Below are positions 16,308-24,726 of a stretch of DNA of 64,000 nucleotides, one piece after another (positions within the stretch are counted from its first letter, which is position 1; each line of letters starts with the position of its first letter). The notes beneath the pieces are model-generated. The model saw only the letters and a list, made by a program, of their open reading frames with translations, was not told the DNA's origin and ran no database searches. The stretch comes from Curtobacterium ammoniigenes NBRC 101786. GTDB lineage: Bacteria; Actinomycetota; Actinomycetes; Actinomycetales; Microbacteriaceae. Location: assembly GCF_001571045.1 (NCBI RefSeq), contig NZ_BCSV01000001.1, positions 744,001 through 808,000 of the forward strand, written 5' to 3'. The position numbers and the translations under genes were made by a program.

Positions 16308-16729
16308 GCGACACGATCCTGCAGGCCGACGTCGTCGACCGTCCGATCAGCACTGAGGAGGTCGCCGGTCTCGTGGCGAGCGCGACCGCCGGCGCAGTCG
16401 TCACATTCGCGGGTGTGGTTCGCGACCACGACGGCGGCCGGACGGTGACGAGCCTCCAGTACGAGTCGCATCCGACCGCAGCCGGTGAGATCGCTGCGGT
16501 TGCCGCATCGATCGCGGAGGCGTACCCCGACGTTCGCATCGCGGTGCTCCACCGAGTCGGCGCTCTGCGGATCGGCGACGTCGCGCTCGCCGCTGCGGTC
16601 GCGTCCGCCCACCGTGCAGAAGCGTTCGCCGCATGCGCGTTGCTCGTCGACACGGTGAAGGAGCGCGTGCCGATCTGGAAGCATCAGGTGTTCGCGGACG
16701 GATCCGACGAGTGGGTGGCAGCACTGTGA
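16304..16729 (+). CDS. moaE: MoaE: molybdopterin synthase catalytic subunit
   Basis: Large subunit of molybdopterin synthase, transferring two sulfurs from MoaD to cPMP. It has 141 residues with GAVVTFAGVVRDHDGGRTV, LQYESHPTAAGEI, VLHRVGALRIGDVALAAAVAS (the HRxGxLxxG signature) and the catalytic Lys region VKERVPIWKHQVFADG. Its partner MoaD is encoded at 5.3 kb on the other strand. It overlaps mogA and moeB by four bases each. Confidence 0.95.
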   Translation: MSDTILQADVVDRPISTEEVAGLVASATAGAVVTFAGVVRDHDGGRTVTSLQYESHPTAAGEIAAVAASIAEAYPDVRIAVLHRVGALRIGDVALAAAVASAHRAEAFAACALLVDTVKERVPIWKHQVFADGSDEWVAAL

Positions 16730-17883
16730 CCGCCTCCTCCGACACTGCGGCGCCCACCGGAGGCGCCGGGCTCTCGCCCGCACGACGCGTGCTCGGCGCG
16801 CGCACCGCGCTCCTCGACGGCGCAGGACCGTCGGCGCTCGCACGCCTCGCGGACACCCGCGTGCTCGTCGTCGGCGCCGGAGGGCTCGGATGCCCGGCCA
16901 TCGCCCTGCTCGCCGGGAGTGGCTTGCGACGGCTGACCATCGTGGACCCGGATGTCGTCGACGGAACCAATCTCGCCCGCCAGACGCTCTTCACCGCGGA
17001 CGATGTCGGACAGGCGAAGGCGGAGCGCGCCGCCGCGCACGCACACGCGGTCGACCCGGAGCTCGACGTCCACGCCATCGTGGGGGCGTTCTCCGCCGCG
17101 CTCGTCGCGGACGCGGACGTCGTCGTCGACGCCGCCGACTCGACCGAGCTGACACGACGCATCTCGGACGCCTGCGCCAAGGCGGGGATTCCGTTCGTCT
17201 GGGGGAGCGCGCTCGGGTTCGACGGTCAGGTCGCAATGTTCTGGGACGCGCGCGGCGTCGACTTCCACGACCTCCACCCCGAACCCCTGCCCGACGAAGG
17301 CGCCTGCGCGCTCGACGGGGTCCTGCCCGCGCTCTGCCAGGTGATCGGCTCCATCATGGCCGGGCAGGTGCTCGCGCTCGCCGCCGGAATCGGCGAGCCG
17401 CTCCTCGGATCCGTCCGGACGGTCGACGCGCGAACGTGGCGATGGATCGAGAGCCCTGTCCGGCGAGGGCCGGATTCCGCTCGCCCGCTCCCGCTCGGCG
17501 TGACGCTGGAGGACGCGACACGCAGCGACGATCGCTCTGGCGTCGATCTCCCGCGCGTCGATGTCCATGGGCTCGCCCAGGCGGGCGCCCGGCCGGTCGT
17601 GCTCCTCGATGTCCGCACGGACGTCGAGCGGGAACTCGGGATCATCGACGGTGCGCTGTCGCTGGCCGAGTTCGAGGACCGGTTCGATGCCGGCCCTCCA
17701 GGCGGAACCCGCGTCCCCGACGGCCGGCCGAACCTCGGCGTCGTCGTGATCTGCGAGCGCGGCCCGCGTGCGGAGGCGTGGATCCGAGCCCACCCGGGAT
17801 TCCAGGCCGCCGTCCTCGACGGGGGGATGCGCGCATGGCGCATGGCGGGCCTCCCGATCGTGTCGCCGCCGACCGCGCGCTGA
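16726..17883 (+). CDS. moeB: MoeB-type adenylyltransferase with C-terminal rhodanese domain
   Basis: Activates the MoaD C-terminus by adenylylation. It has 385 residues from a GTG that overlaps the moaE stop. The ThiF/MoeB domain (about 1-250) has VVGAGGLGCPA for ATP, D-V-x-x-x-NLARQ, QAKAE and a VVVDAADST Asp. Cys in GACALDGVLPAL matches the conserved active-region Cys. The two CxxC zinc pairs of classical MoeB are absent. The rhodanese domain (about 275-385) ends with the persulfide loop CERGPRA. This is the fused MoeB/MoeZ layout, so it may also supply the sulfur. Confidence 0.88.
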   Translation: MTASSDTAAPTGGAGLSPARRVLGARTALLDGAGPSALARLADTRVLVVGAGGLGCPAIALLAGSGLRRLTIVDPDVVDGTNLARQTLFTADDVGQAKAERAAAHAHAVDPELDVHAIVGAFSAALVADADVVVDAADSTELTRRISDACAKAGIPFVWGSALGFDGQVAMFWDARGVDFHDLHPEPLPDEGACALDGVLPALCQVIGSIMAGQVLALAAGIGEPLLGSVRTVDARTWRWIESPVRRGPDSARPLPLGVTLEDATRSDDRSGVDLPRVDVHGLAQAGARPVVLLDVRTDVERELGIIDGALSLAEFEDRFDAGPPGGTRVPDGRPNLGVVVICERGPRAEAWIRAHPGFQAAVLDGGMRAWRMAGLPIVSPPTAR

Positions 17884-17930
17884 CGCACGACGCCCTCCGG
17901 CCGCACTCCGCACGCTGACGCACGACGCCC
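17879..17930. repeat. 17-bp direct repeat at the moeB stop
   Basis: GCTGACGCACGACGCCC occurs at 17879-17895, covering the moeB stop codon, and again exactly at 17914-17930, a period of 35 bases. It looks like a small local duplication of the gene end, next to the terminator hairpin. No function is evident. Confidence 0.55.
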
Positions 17931-17969
17931 CCGTCGCCCGGCTCCCAAAGGAGACCGCGCGACGGGGGC
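17927..17969. terminator. Bidirectional hairpin between moeB and the secreted-protein gene
   Basis: GCCCCCGTCGC (17927-17937) pairs perfectly with GCGACGGGGGC (17959-17969) around a 21-base loop that can itself pair partly. There is no T-run, as is common in high-GC genomes. Its place between two convergent genes supports a shared terminator. Confidence 0.6.
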
Positions 17970-17993
17970 AGGTGCCGTCCGGAGGAAGCGGGA

Positions 17994-18677
17994 TTACTTG
18001 ATCTGCGCGGTGATGGTCGCGACGCCCACGAGGAGCTCGGACTTCACGGCGGTCGTGTTGAACGTCTTGTTCAGCAGCGCAGCGGCGTCCGGCGAGATGT
18101 GCACCGTGGTGCCGGTGAGGATCGCGTCGTTGCCCTGCAGCATCAGCGGCTTCAGGGTCTGGCCGTGCAGGTCGAACAGGTAGGCCTGCGTCGCAGCGAC
18201 GGTGCCGTTCACGGCGACGTCGCCGTACAGGCGCGAGTTCCCGGGGTTGATGGTGAAGTTCGACAGCGTCACCGTCGTGCTACCGGCCTTCAGCGACAGG
18301 CCCGAGCCGTCGTGCTCGAGGATGCCCTGCACGTAGGGGCGGTAGTGGCTCTTCGGCGACCAGTACACGACCGATCCACCGGTGATCGGGAAGGAGACGG
18401 TCGAGCCGTTCAGCTGGGCCGAGCCGGTGACCCCAGGCGTCAGGCCGAGGGACTTGAGGGCCGCGAGGAAGCCAGAGTCCAGCGCGACGGCCGTGTTGCC
18501 GCCCTTGATCGCCGGCACAGCGGCCTCGGGGGCGGGGATCGTGGAGGAGGACGAGGCCGCCTTGACGGTGTGGACGGTCGGGCTTGCGTTCGCGACGCCA
18601 GTGCCGATGCCGAACCCGCTGACGATGATCGCTGCTGCGGCTGCCGCGCCGACGCCGGCCTTGGTGGACTTGCGCAT
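17994..18677 (-). CDS. Secreted protein of unknown function, possibly HtaA-like fold
   Basis: Exported protein of 227 residues: signal peptide MRKSTKAGVGAAAAAAIIVSG... with a likely cleavage after NAS or ANA near residue 31, then a Ser/Pro linker and a beta-rich domain. Segments such as VSFPITGGSVVYWSP, ILEHDGSGLSLKAG, NSRLYGDVAVNG and AYLFDLHG resemble the pattern of HtaA-like haem-binding domains (H-x-G-L, then L-x-G-D-V), but only weakly, so the family assignment is tentative. No membrane anchor or sorting signal follows. It stands alone between the Moco operon and the molybdate transporter, with its own 141-bp upstream region. Confidence 0.75.
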   Translation of the reverse strand: MRKSTKAGVGAAAAAAIIVSGFGIGTGVANASPTVHTVKAASSSSTIPAPEAAVPAIKGGNTAVALDSGFLAALKSLGLTPGVTGSAQLNGSTVSFPITGGSVVYWSPKSHYRPYVQGILEHDGSGLSLKAGSTTVTLSNFTINPGNSRLYGDVAVNGTVAATQAYLFDLHGQTLKPLMLQGNDAILTGTTVHISPDAAALLNKTFNTTAVKSELLVGVATITAQIK

Positions 18678-18818
18678 AATCGATTCCGTTCTGTCTGCTG
18701 TGAGCGCGCCGAATACCGCCCGTGTTCGAGCGGAGAACCAGCAGTTGGTAGCTGGTGAGCGCCCCCGGTGTTTCCCGGGTTGTGCATGTGATTCGGGGGC
18801 CTTCGGGAACCGGTTTGG

Positions 18819-20786
18819 TCAGGTTCGAAAAAAATCCGCCGGACCGTCAGACGCGGGCCAGATGCGCACGTCCGCGGGGGAGATGCGCACGCCGCAGCGA
18901 TCCCCGGGCAGCAGCGCGGCGGGATCGGGATGACGCGCCTCCTCAGCGATGCGTGGTGCGGAGGCGACGCGGGCACGCACGCGCGGTCCTCCCTCGATCG
19001 ACAGGTCGACGAGCCACGCGCCACCGACGGGCGCGATATCGTCGACGACCGCGATCGACGTGGGTTCGGCGTCGGACGCCGTCAGCACGATTTGCTCGGG
19101 CCGGACGCTCCAGAGCACGGGCTGCCCGCTCGTCGCCGCGATCGCGCGTAACTGCTCGTGGACGCCGCGCAGGCGGAGCGCGCCGCTCGCCACTTCATCG
19201 GGGCCGGCCGCCACACCGTCGACGATGTTCTCGATCCCGAGAATCCGCGCGACTGCGACGGACGCTGGACGATCGAAGACCTCCCGGGTCGTGCCCTGTT
19301 GGAGCACTCGGCCGGCGTCCAACACGATCAGGTCATCGGCGAGGACCGCGGCCTCCTCGGGATCGTGGGTGACGACGAGCGTCGACAGTCCGACCGAACG
19401 CTGGAGCCGTCGGACGAGCGTGCGCAGTTCAGCGCGGATCGGCGTGTCGAGCGCCGAGAACGGCTCGTCGAGCAGCACCACCTCCGGATCGCGAGCAAGC
19501 GCCTGCGCGAGTGCGACGCGCTGCCGCTGGCCGCCGGAAAGCTCGTCGGGCAGCCGGTCCACGAGCGTGTCGATCTGGAGCGCGCGCAGCCACCAGACGG
19601 CGAGGCCCGGATCCGCGCCCACGCCGAACATCACCTGCTCCCACACCGTGCGGTTCGGCAGGAGCACGCCGCCTTGCGGCAGATAGCCGATCCGCCGATG
19701 CTCGGCGACCACACCGTCAAGGCGACGGCCCCCGACGACGACCGCCGCGCCTCCCGTCCGGTCACCGGAGCTGTGGGGGTTTCCATCGGACGGCGTTGGG
19801 GACGGATGCGACGGAACGAGCCCGCTGATCGCGCGGAGGGTCAGCGACTTGCCGGATCCTGATGCGCCCAGGATCGCAAGGCGGTGGGTGGACGCGCGAT
19901 GCTGCACGGCGAGGTCGAAGGAGCCGGCGACGGCCCGGAGGGCGAGTTCGACGGGTGCTGGCGTTCGCGAGGACGGTGCTCGGACGGTCACAGCATCGTG
20001 CGGCACCCCATCGCGTCGGCGGGACCGCGAGCGCCGCCGCCGCAGAGGCCCGAGCATCGCGACCGCGAGGAGCGCGATCACTGAGACACCCAGCGCGAGG
20101 ACGGTCGGAGCCTGCGTCGTCGGCAGACCGGCGCTCTGGAACTGCACGTTCACGAAGACCGGCAGCGTGTAGGGGTGGTACGCGAGCAGCGCGGTCGCGC
20201 CGTACTCGCCGAGTGCGCGCAGCCAGGTGAGAATCGCGCCCGCGGCGATACCGTCCGCGGCGAGCGGGAGCCACACCGACCAGAATCGTCCCATCGGCCG
20301 ATGACCGAGCGATCGCGCGAGGTCATCGAGCGCCGGATCGACCGAGCGAAACGCGCTCCGAGCCGCGATGACGAGAAACGGCGCGGCGACGAACGTCTGG
20401 GCGATGACCACCCCGGCGAGCGACTCGGTCAGCGCACCGCCGAACAGCGCCCCGACCGGCGTGTACGGGCCCACGATGTCGACGAGCACGATCCCGCTCA
20501 TCACCGGAGGCAGCGCGAGCGGCAGCTGCACCAGGAAGCCGATGACCCGAGCGACGACACCACTGGCGCGTGCGAGCACGAATGCGAGCGGGACCCCGAA
20601 CAGCAGCACGATGAGCGTCGAGATCGACGCACTCAGAACCGACGTGCCGAGCGCACCGAAGAGGCCGGCCTGCCCGAAGCCGTGTGGGCCCGGCGCACCG
20701 AGCCGACCGATGAACGCGACCAACGGCACGGCGAGCGCGAGCGCCAGGACTGCGCCCAACCAGACGAGCGGTCGCGGAGCCTCCAT
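18819..20786 (-). CDS. modBC: Fused molybdate ABC transporter permease-ATPase (ModB-ModC)
   Basis: Single 655-residue protein joining two usually separate subunits. Residues 1-245 are a ModB-type permease with about six helices and the EAA loop DDLARSLGHRPMGRFWSVWLP. After an Arg-rich linker, residues about 280-520 form an ABC ATPase: Walker A GASGSGKS, signature LSGGQRQR, Walker B VVLLDEP, switch His in VTHDPEE. The C-terminal 130 residues look like a TOBE/Mop-type regulatory domain. The linker between Walker A and the Q-loop holds an unusual Ser/Pro/Gly insert (SHPSPTPSDGNPHSSGD). It follows modA by 9 bases and supplies molybdate for the adjacent cofactor pathway. Confidence 0.9.
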   Translation of the reverse strand: MEAPRPLVWLGAVLALALAVPLVAFIGRLGAPGPHGFGQAGLFGALGTSVLSASISTLIVLLFGVPLAFVLARASGVVARVIGFLVQLPLALPPVMSGIVLVDIVGPYTPVGALFGGALTESLAGVVIAQTFVAAPFLVIAARSAFRSVDPALDDLARSLGHRPMGRFWSVWLPLAADGIAAGAILTWLRALGEYGATALLAYHPYTLPVFVNVQFQSAGLPTTQAPTVLALGVSVIALLAVAMLGPLRRRRSRSRRRDGVPHDAVTVRAPSSRTPAPVELALRAVAGSFDLAVQHRASTHRLAILGASGSGKSLTLRAISGLVPSHPSPTPSDGNPHSSGDRTGGAAVVVGGRRLDGVVAEHRRIGYLPQGGVLLPNRTVWEQVMFGVGADPGLAVWWLRALQIDTLVDRLPDELSGGQRQRVALAQALARDPEVVLLDEPFSALDTPIRAELRTLVRRLQRSVGLSTLVVTHDPEEAAVLADDLIVLDAGRVLQQGTTREVFDRPASVAVARILGIENIVDGVAAGPDEVASGALRLRGVHEQLRAIAATSGQPVLWSVRPEQIVLTASDAEPTSIAVVDDIAPVGGAWLVDLSIEGGPRVRARVASAPRIAEEARHPDPAALLPGDRCGVRISPADVRIWPASDGPADFFRT

Positions 20787-20795
20787 GCTCCGACG

Positions 20796-21719
20796 CTACC
20801 GGCCGACCACCGTCTGCAGCTCGTGCGGGACCCCCGTACCGTGAACGCTCGGCGGCGACACGATGTCGAACCCGTTCGCGCGGAGCGTGCGGCCACCTGC
20901 CCCGCCGAGCAGATACGTGATGAACGCGTCCGCTCCATTCGGGTCCGGCGCGCCGGACAGTCGCGTGATCGTGTAGCTGGCTACGAGGTGCTCGCCGGTG
21001 AGCGGCACCGTCGGGATCCCGGCGGCCTTCGCCTCGCTCGCGTAGAAGAATCCAGCGTCGAGCTGCCCGGACTGGAGGCGCCCCACGAGTCCGGCTTCCG
21101 GCTGCACGTCCGCCCCGCCGTGCGCGAGTGCGGTGAGCGCCGGCAGGTTGTGCTTCGACGCGGCGTCCTCGAGGGCCTGCACGCCGAGCTTGCCCTTCGG
21201 GTCGAGCGCCGGGTCGGTGCTGCCGAACCGGAACCCGGGCGAACCGATGACGTCGTACCAGGGCTTGGAACGGAGTTCCGCGGCGAACCGGCTCTTCGGG
21301 TTGTAGCCGATCACGAGTGCTGAGGACGCGAAGGTGGCGTACCACGTGACGCGCGCCCCGTTCGCGCTGCCTTCCAGTGTCTGATTGACGGCCGGGCTGG
21401 CGCTGATGAACACGTCGGCTTTCGTCGTCCGGGCACGGATCTGGGTGGCGAGGGCCGTGGAGCCGCCTCCGGTTCCTTGGAACCGATAACCGGTGGCTCT
21501 GCTGAATGCCGGTCCGATCTGCTGTTCCATGAGCGCCGTCAGCGATCCTGCATACAGGACGTCGACGGGGCCGGTCCCGCGCGTGATCGCCGGCGATGCG
21601 CTCGGCGACGACGACGATGACGACGCGCGCGGAGCGGATGCGGCACCGCACCCGCTCAGGGCGAGGAGCGCGATCGCGGTGATTGCGGCGCTGGGTGCGA
21701 GACGGCGGGGACAGAGCAC
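20796..21719 (-). CDS. modA: Molybdate/tungstate-binding lipoprotein (ModA/WtpA type)
   Basis: Extracellular oxyanion-binding lipoprotein of 307 residues from a GTG at 21719. The signal peptide ends in the lipobox LSGC at about residue 23, followed by a Ser-rich linker. The mature start VDVLYAGSLTALMEQQIGP, with the AGS oxyanion loop, then ADVFISASPAVNQ and later GFFYASEAKAAGIP, fit the WtpA-like branch of molybdate-binding proteins. No strong ribosome site is seen. Longer in-frame starts exist upstream but would run into the divergent hydrolase gene. Molybdate is favoured over tungstate by the Moco context. Confidence 0.87.
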   Translation of the reverse strand: MLCPRRLAPSAAITAIALLALSGCGAASAPRASSSSSSPSASPAITRGTGPVDVLYAGSLTALMEQQIGPAFSRATGYRFQGTGGGSTALATQIRARTTKADVFISASPAVNQTLEGSANGARVTWYATFASSALVIGYNPKSRFAAELRSKPWYDVIGSPGFRFGSTDPALDPKGKLGVQALEDAASKHNLPALTALAHGGADVQPEAGLVGRLQSGQLDAGFFYASEAKAAGIPTVPLTGEHLVASYTITRLSGAPDPNGADAFITYLLGGAGGRTLRANGFDIVSPPSVHGTGVPHELQTVVGR

Positions 21720-21825
21720 AGTGCAGAGCGTACGTGGCTCGTCGGCAGCGTGCTGGCCGGTGGGCAGCCTCCTGGCTCGTGGCGGACCGCGCCGAACGGG
21801 TCCGATCGTCCGTATGGTCGAGTGC

Positions 21826-23325
21826 ATGCGAACGCGCAACGAGTGGCGAAGCGTCGCGGGGACGACCGTGCGGCTCCGTTGGGCCTGGCCTGCCGGTCGA
21901 CGATCGGATGCCGTCGTCGTGCTCGTGCACGGGATCGGCATGTCGCATCGGTCCTTCCGCCGGCTGCAGACCGTGCTCGCGCGGGCGCGCACAACGGTCG
22001 CGGTCGACCTTCCCGGGTTCGGAGGCGCACCGGATCCCGGGCGTCCGCTCCGAGCGGATGCGCTCGCTCGGGCGGTGATCGCCGCGGTGCTGGAGGCGCA
22101 TCCGTCCGCGCATTCGCTCGTCGTCGTCGGCCAGTCGATGGGAGCACAGGTCGCGGTGGAGGCGGGGCTCCTGCCCGGTGCGCCGGTCGCGGCTGTCGTC
22201 GTGATCGGCCCGGTCGTCGACGACCGGCGCGCAACCGCAGTCGCCCAGGCCGGCGCGCTGCTGCTCGACGTCGGCGTCGAGTCCGCGCGCATGAACGCCG
22301 TCGTCATCACCGACTCGCTCCGCAGCGCCCGGCAGTACCGGCGCCAACTCGAGCCGATGCTCCGCTATCCGATGCTCGAGCGCGTCGCCATGCTCGATCG
22401 TCCGCTCGTCGTCGTGCGCGGCTCCGCCGACCGGATCAGCGATGCGACCTGGGCGCGACGCATCGTCCGTGCCGCGCCGAACGGACGGCTCGTCGAGCTT
22501 CCGGGGCCGCACCACGTTCAGGAGTCGGATCCGGTCGGCGTCGCGGCGCTCGTCGGTGCTGCGTTGCCAGCGGACCGTGACGCGCCATCGTCGGGGTCCG
22601 CAGGCAGCGCCGGTCCGGCGGACGGTGGGGGGACGCCTGAGCGCCGTCGCCCGGGCCGCGTCACGATCGCACGGTGGTGGGTGCTCGACTGGACCGCCTC
22701 GATCGTCGGACAGGCGCGGTCACTGGGGCGAACCTCCCCGGCTGACTATGCCGACGGCTCGCGGCGGCCGGTCGTCGTGCTCCCGGGCATCTACGAAACC
22801 TGGCACTTCCTCGAGCCGCTCATGGTTGCCCTGCACGACGCGGGGCACCCAGTGTTCGTCGTTCCCGCCCTCGGGCACAACGTCCTGCCGATTCCCGAGA
22901 GCGCCGCGATTCTGCGCTCGGTCATCGAGCGCGAGGACCTGCGGGACGTGCTCATCCTGGCCCACAGCAAGGGCGGCCTCATCGGCAAGTACGCGATGAC
23001 GCTGGCGGACCCGCAGGGGCGGATCGGGGGAATGATCGCGATCGGCACGCCCTTCGCCGGATCGCGCTGGGCGCGCGTGGCACCCGTGACGCATCTGCGC
23101 AGCCTGCACGGCGCGGACCCGGTCATCTCCGCGCTGCGGCTCGACGCGGCGGTCAATGCGCGCATCACGTCGATCTTCGGCGTGTTCGACACGCTCGTGC
23201 CATCCGGATCACGACTCGTGGGAGCGCGGAACGTCGAACTGCCGGTCGGAGGCCACTTCCGCATCCTCCGCGACCCACGCGCCGTTGTCGCCGTGCTCGC
23301 TGCGGCGGACGCGGCGTGCGAATAA
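21826..23325 (+). CDS. Tandem double alpha/beta hydrolase
   Basis: Predicted 499-residue protein with two consecutive alpha/beta-hydrolase domains. Domain 1 (about 20-250) has the oxyanion HGIGMSH, nucleophile elbow GQSMGAQ and a C-terminal PGPHHVQESDP holding the catalytic His. A Pro/Gly/Ser linker follows. Domain 2 (about 300-499) starts at VVVLPGIYETW and has the lipase-like elbow AHSKGG, a IAIGTPFAGSRWA segment, FDTLVPSGS and GGHFRI, the last providing Asp/His candidates. The second domain resembles triacylglycerol-lipase/PGAP1-like proteins. Starts at 21814 or 21826 are both possible. Substrate unknown. Confidence 0.78.
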   Translation: MRTRNEWRSVAGTTVRLRWAWPAGRRSDAVVVLVHGIGMSHRSFRRLQTVLARARTTVAVDLPGFGGAPDPGRPLRADALARAVIAAVLEAHPSAHSLVVVGQSMGAQVAVEAGLLPGAPVAAVVVIGPVVDDRRATAVAQAGALLLDVGVESARMNAVVITDSLRSARQYRRQLEPMLRYPMLERVAMLDRPLVVVRGSADRISDATWARRIVRAAPNGRLVELPGPHHVQESDPVGVAALVGAALPADRDAPSSGSAGSAGPADGGGTPERRRPGRVTIARWWVLDWTASIVGQARSLGRTSPADYADGSRRPVVVLPGIYETWHFLEPLMVALHDAGHPVFVVPALGHNVLPIPESAAILRSVIEREDLRDVLILAHSKGGLIGKYAMTLADPQGRIGGMIAIGTPFAGSRWARVAPVTHLRSLHGADPVISALRLDAAVNARITSIFGVFDTLVPSGSRLVGARNVELPVGGHFRILRDPRAVVAVLAAADAACE

Positions 23326-23365
23326 ATCGTGCGCCGATCGCGCCTCACGAGGCACAATCGATGAC

Positions 23366-23572
23366 GTGCATTTGGTGAACTGCGCGATGGACGGCTGCGA
23401 TGGTGTTGCGACGGTACTGTTCCAGGCGCCGGGCGAGCGCTGGAATCGCGTCACCGCGTTCTTCACCGCGAGATGCCAGACGTGCGGCGCCGAGTGGACG
23501 GTGGACCAGCCGGCTTCCAAGGGCGGCCCGACCGGAGGCCGATTCGGTGGCGCTCGGCGCCGTCTCCAGTGA
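23366..23572 (+). CDS. Small zinc-ribbon-like protein
   Basis: Short frame of 68 residues from a GTG. It has two Cys pairs suited to a zinc site: NCAMDGC near the N-terminus and CQTCG about 30 residues later. The spacing between them contains GERWNRVTAFFTARC, resembling small actinobacterial zinc-ribbon proteins. The tail is basic and Gly-rich. No recognisable ribosome site is present and the reverse strand is also open, so the call rests on the cysteine pattern. No function can be proposed. Confidence 0.45.
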   Translation: MHLVNCAMDGCDGVATVLFQAPGERWNRVTAFFTARCQTCGAEWTVDQPASKGGPTGGRFGGARRRLQ

Positions 23573-23730
23573 GGTCCGCAGCACCCGTGCGCGCCCCGCG
23601 CCGGGCTTGGCTCCTTCTTGGCAGATGATGCGCATGCTGATCGTGCGGCAGCCGCTCGGTCAGCAGCAGCACTGAGCATGCCCGCCGACCCGGGCCGTTG
23701 TGCCCCACGGACGCATGAGGAGGTGGCCGA

Positions 23731-24720
23731 ATGAGCAGTCAGGACCCGGATCGCCGGATCGTGCAGCGAAGTGCGCTGAGCATCGGTGTTCAGGTTGCGA
23801 TCATCTCCGCACTCCTTGTCATCGCGATCTTTGCGATCTTCGTCGGTTTCCTGTGGTGGCAGAGCCTGCGGCGGGAGGCGATGGAACCCCATGACGGTGA
23901 CATCCGCATCGCCATCCAGCCGATCCATGTCGTCGTCGCCCTCGTGAGCATCGGCGGGTTCTCCATCGCCCTCGCTGGGCTGGCCTCCTGGTTCATCGCT
24001 CGGCGCGCAACGCGCCCGATCGAGGATGCGCTGCGGCTTCAGCGGACGTTCGTCTCCGACGCAAGCCACGAGCTGCGGACGCCGCTGACCGTGCTCGATG
24101 CCCGCATGCAGCGACTCGCACGCGTCCTCGACGATTCGGTCGCCCGGGAACGCGTGCTCGGACAGCTCCGCGACGACATGCGATCGATGCGAGACCTCGT
24201 CGATGACCTGCTCGAGACCGCGACCCTGCGCGATCGGTCACCGGGGGAGGAGTACGCCAACCTCAGGACGGAGCTCGGAGCGGCCCTCGACGATATGCAG
24301 CTCCTCGCTGAGCGGCGCGGTGTGCGCTTCGAGGTCCGGTCCGCGGAGGCGGCGGTGCAGATCAGTCCGACCGCGCTGCGCCGCAGTCTCGTCATCCTCG
24401 TCGACAACGCGATCGCGCACTCGCCTGATGGCGGTGTCGTTGGCGTCTTCACTCGAGTCGACGGCAACGCTCTGGTCATCGATGTCGCGGATCAGGGCCC
24501 CGGCATTCGCGGTATCGATCCGGAGCGGGTGTTCGATCGGTTCGCGCATGGGACGGCCACCACGATCGATCCTGGTCATCGCACTGGCTTCGGCATCGGC
24601 CTCGCGCTGCTTGCCGAGATCGCGGGCCGGTTCGGAGGCGCGGTCCGCGTGTCGGCGACCTCGCCGGCCGGGACCGTGTTCACCTTGCGTCTGCCGCTCG
24701 CGGGTGCGCGAACGATCTGA
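23731..24720 (+). CDS. Sensor histidine kinase
   Basis: Membrane sensor kinase of 329 residues. It has two N-terminal transmembrane helices (about 17-45 and 70-88) flanking a short extracytoplasmic loop of about 25 residues, too small for a ligand domain. Then come HisKA with SDASHELRTPLT (phospho-acceptor His113) and HATPase with the N-box ILVDNAIAHSP, G1 DQGPGI and G2 GFGIGLAL. The start is fixed by AGGAGG ten bases upstream. No response-regulator gene is adjacent, which is unusual for this class. Confidence 0.9.
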   Translation: MSSQDPDRRIVQRSALSIGVQVAIISALLVIAIFAIFVGFLWWQSLRREAMEPHDGDIRIAIQPIHVVVALVSIGGFSIALAGLASWFIARRATRPIEDALRLQRTFVSDASHELRTPLTVLDARMQRLARVLDDSVARERVLGQLRDDMRSMRDLVDDLLETATLRDRSPGEEYANLRTELGAALDDMQLLAERRGVRFEVRSAEAAVQISPTALRRSLVILVDNAIAHSPDGGVVGVFTRVDGNALVIDVADQGPGIRGIDPERVFDRFAHGTATTIDPGHRTGFGIGLALLAEIAGRFGGAVRVSATSPAGTVFTLRLPLAGARTI

Positions 24721-24726
24721 GCCGCG

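Noticed and set aside
20323..22515. 730-codon minus-strand frame over modA and modBC
   Set aside because: Different frame from the clear ModA and ModBC products, with Arg/His-rich low-complexity translation.
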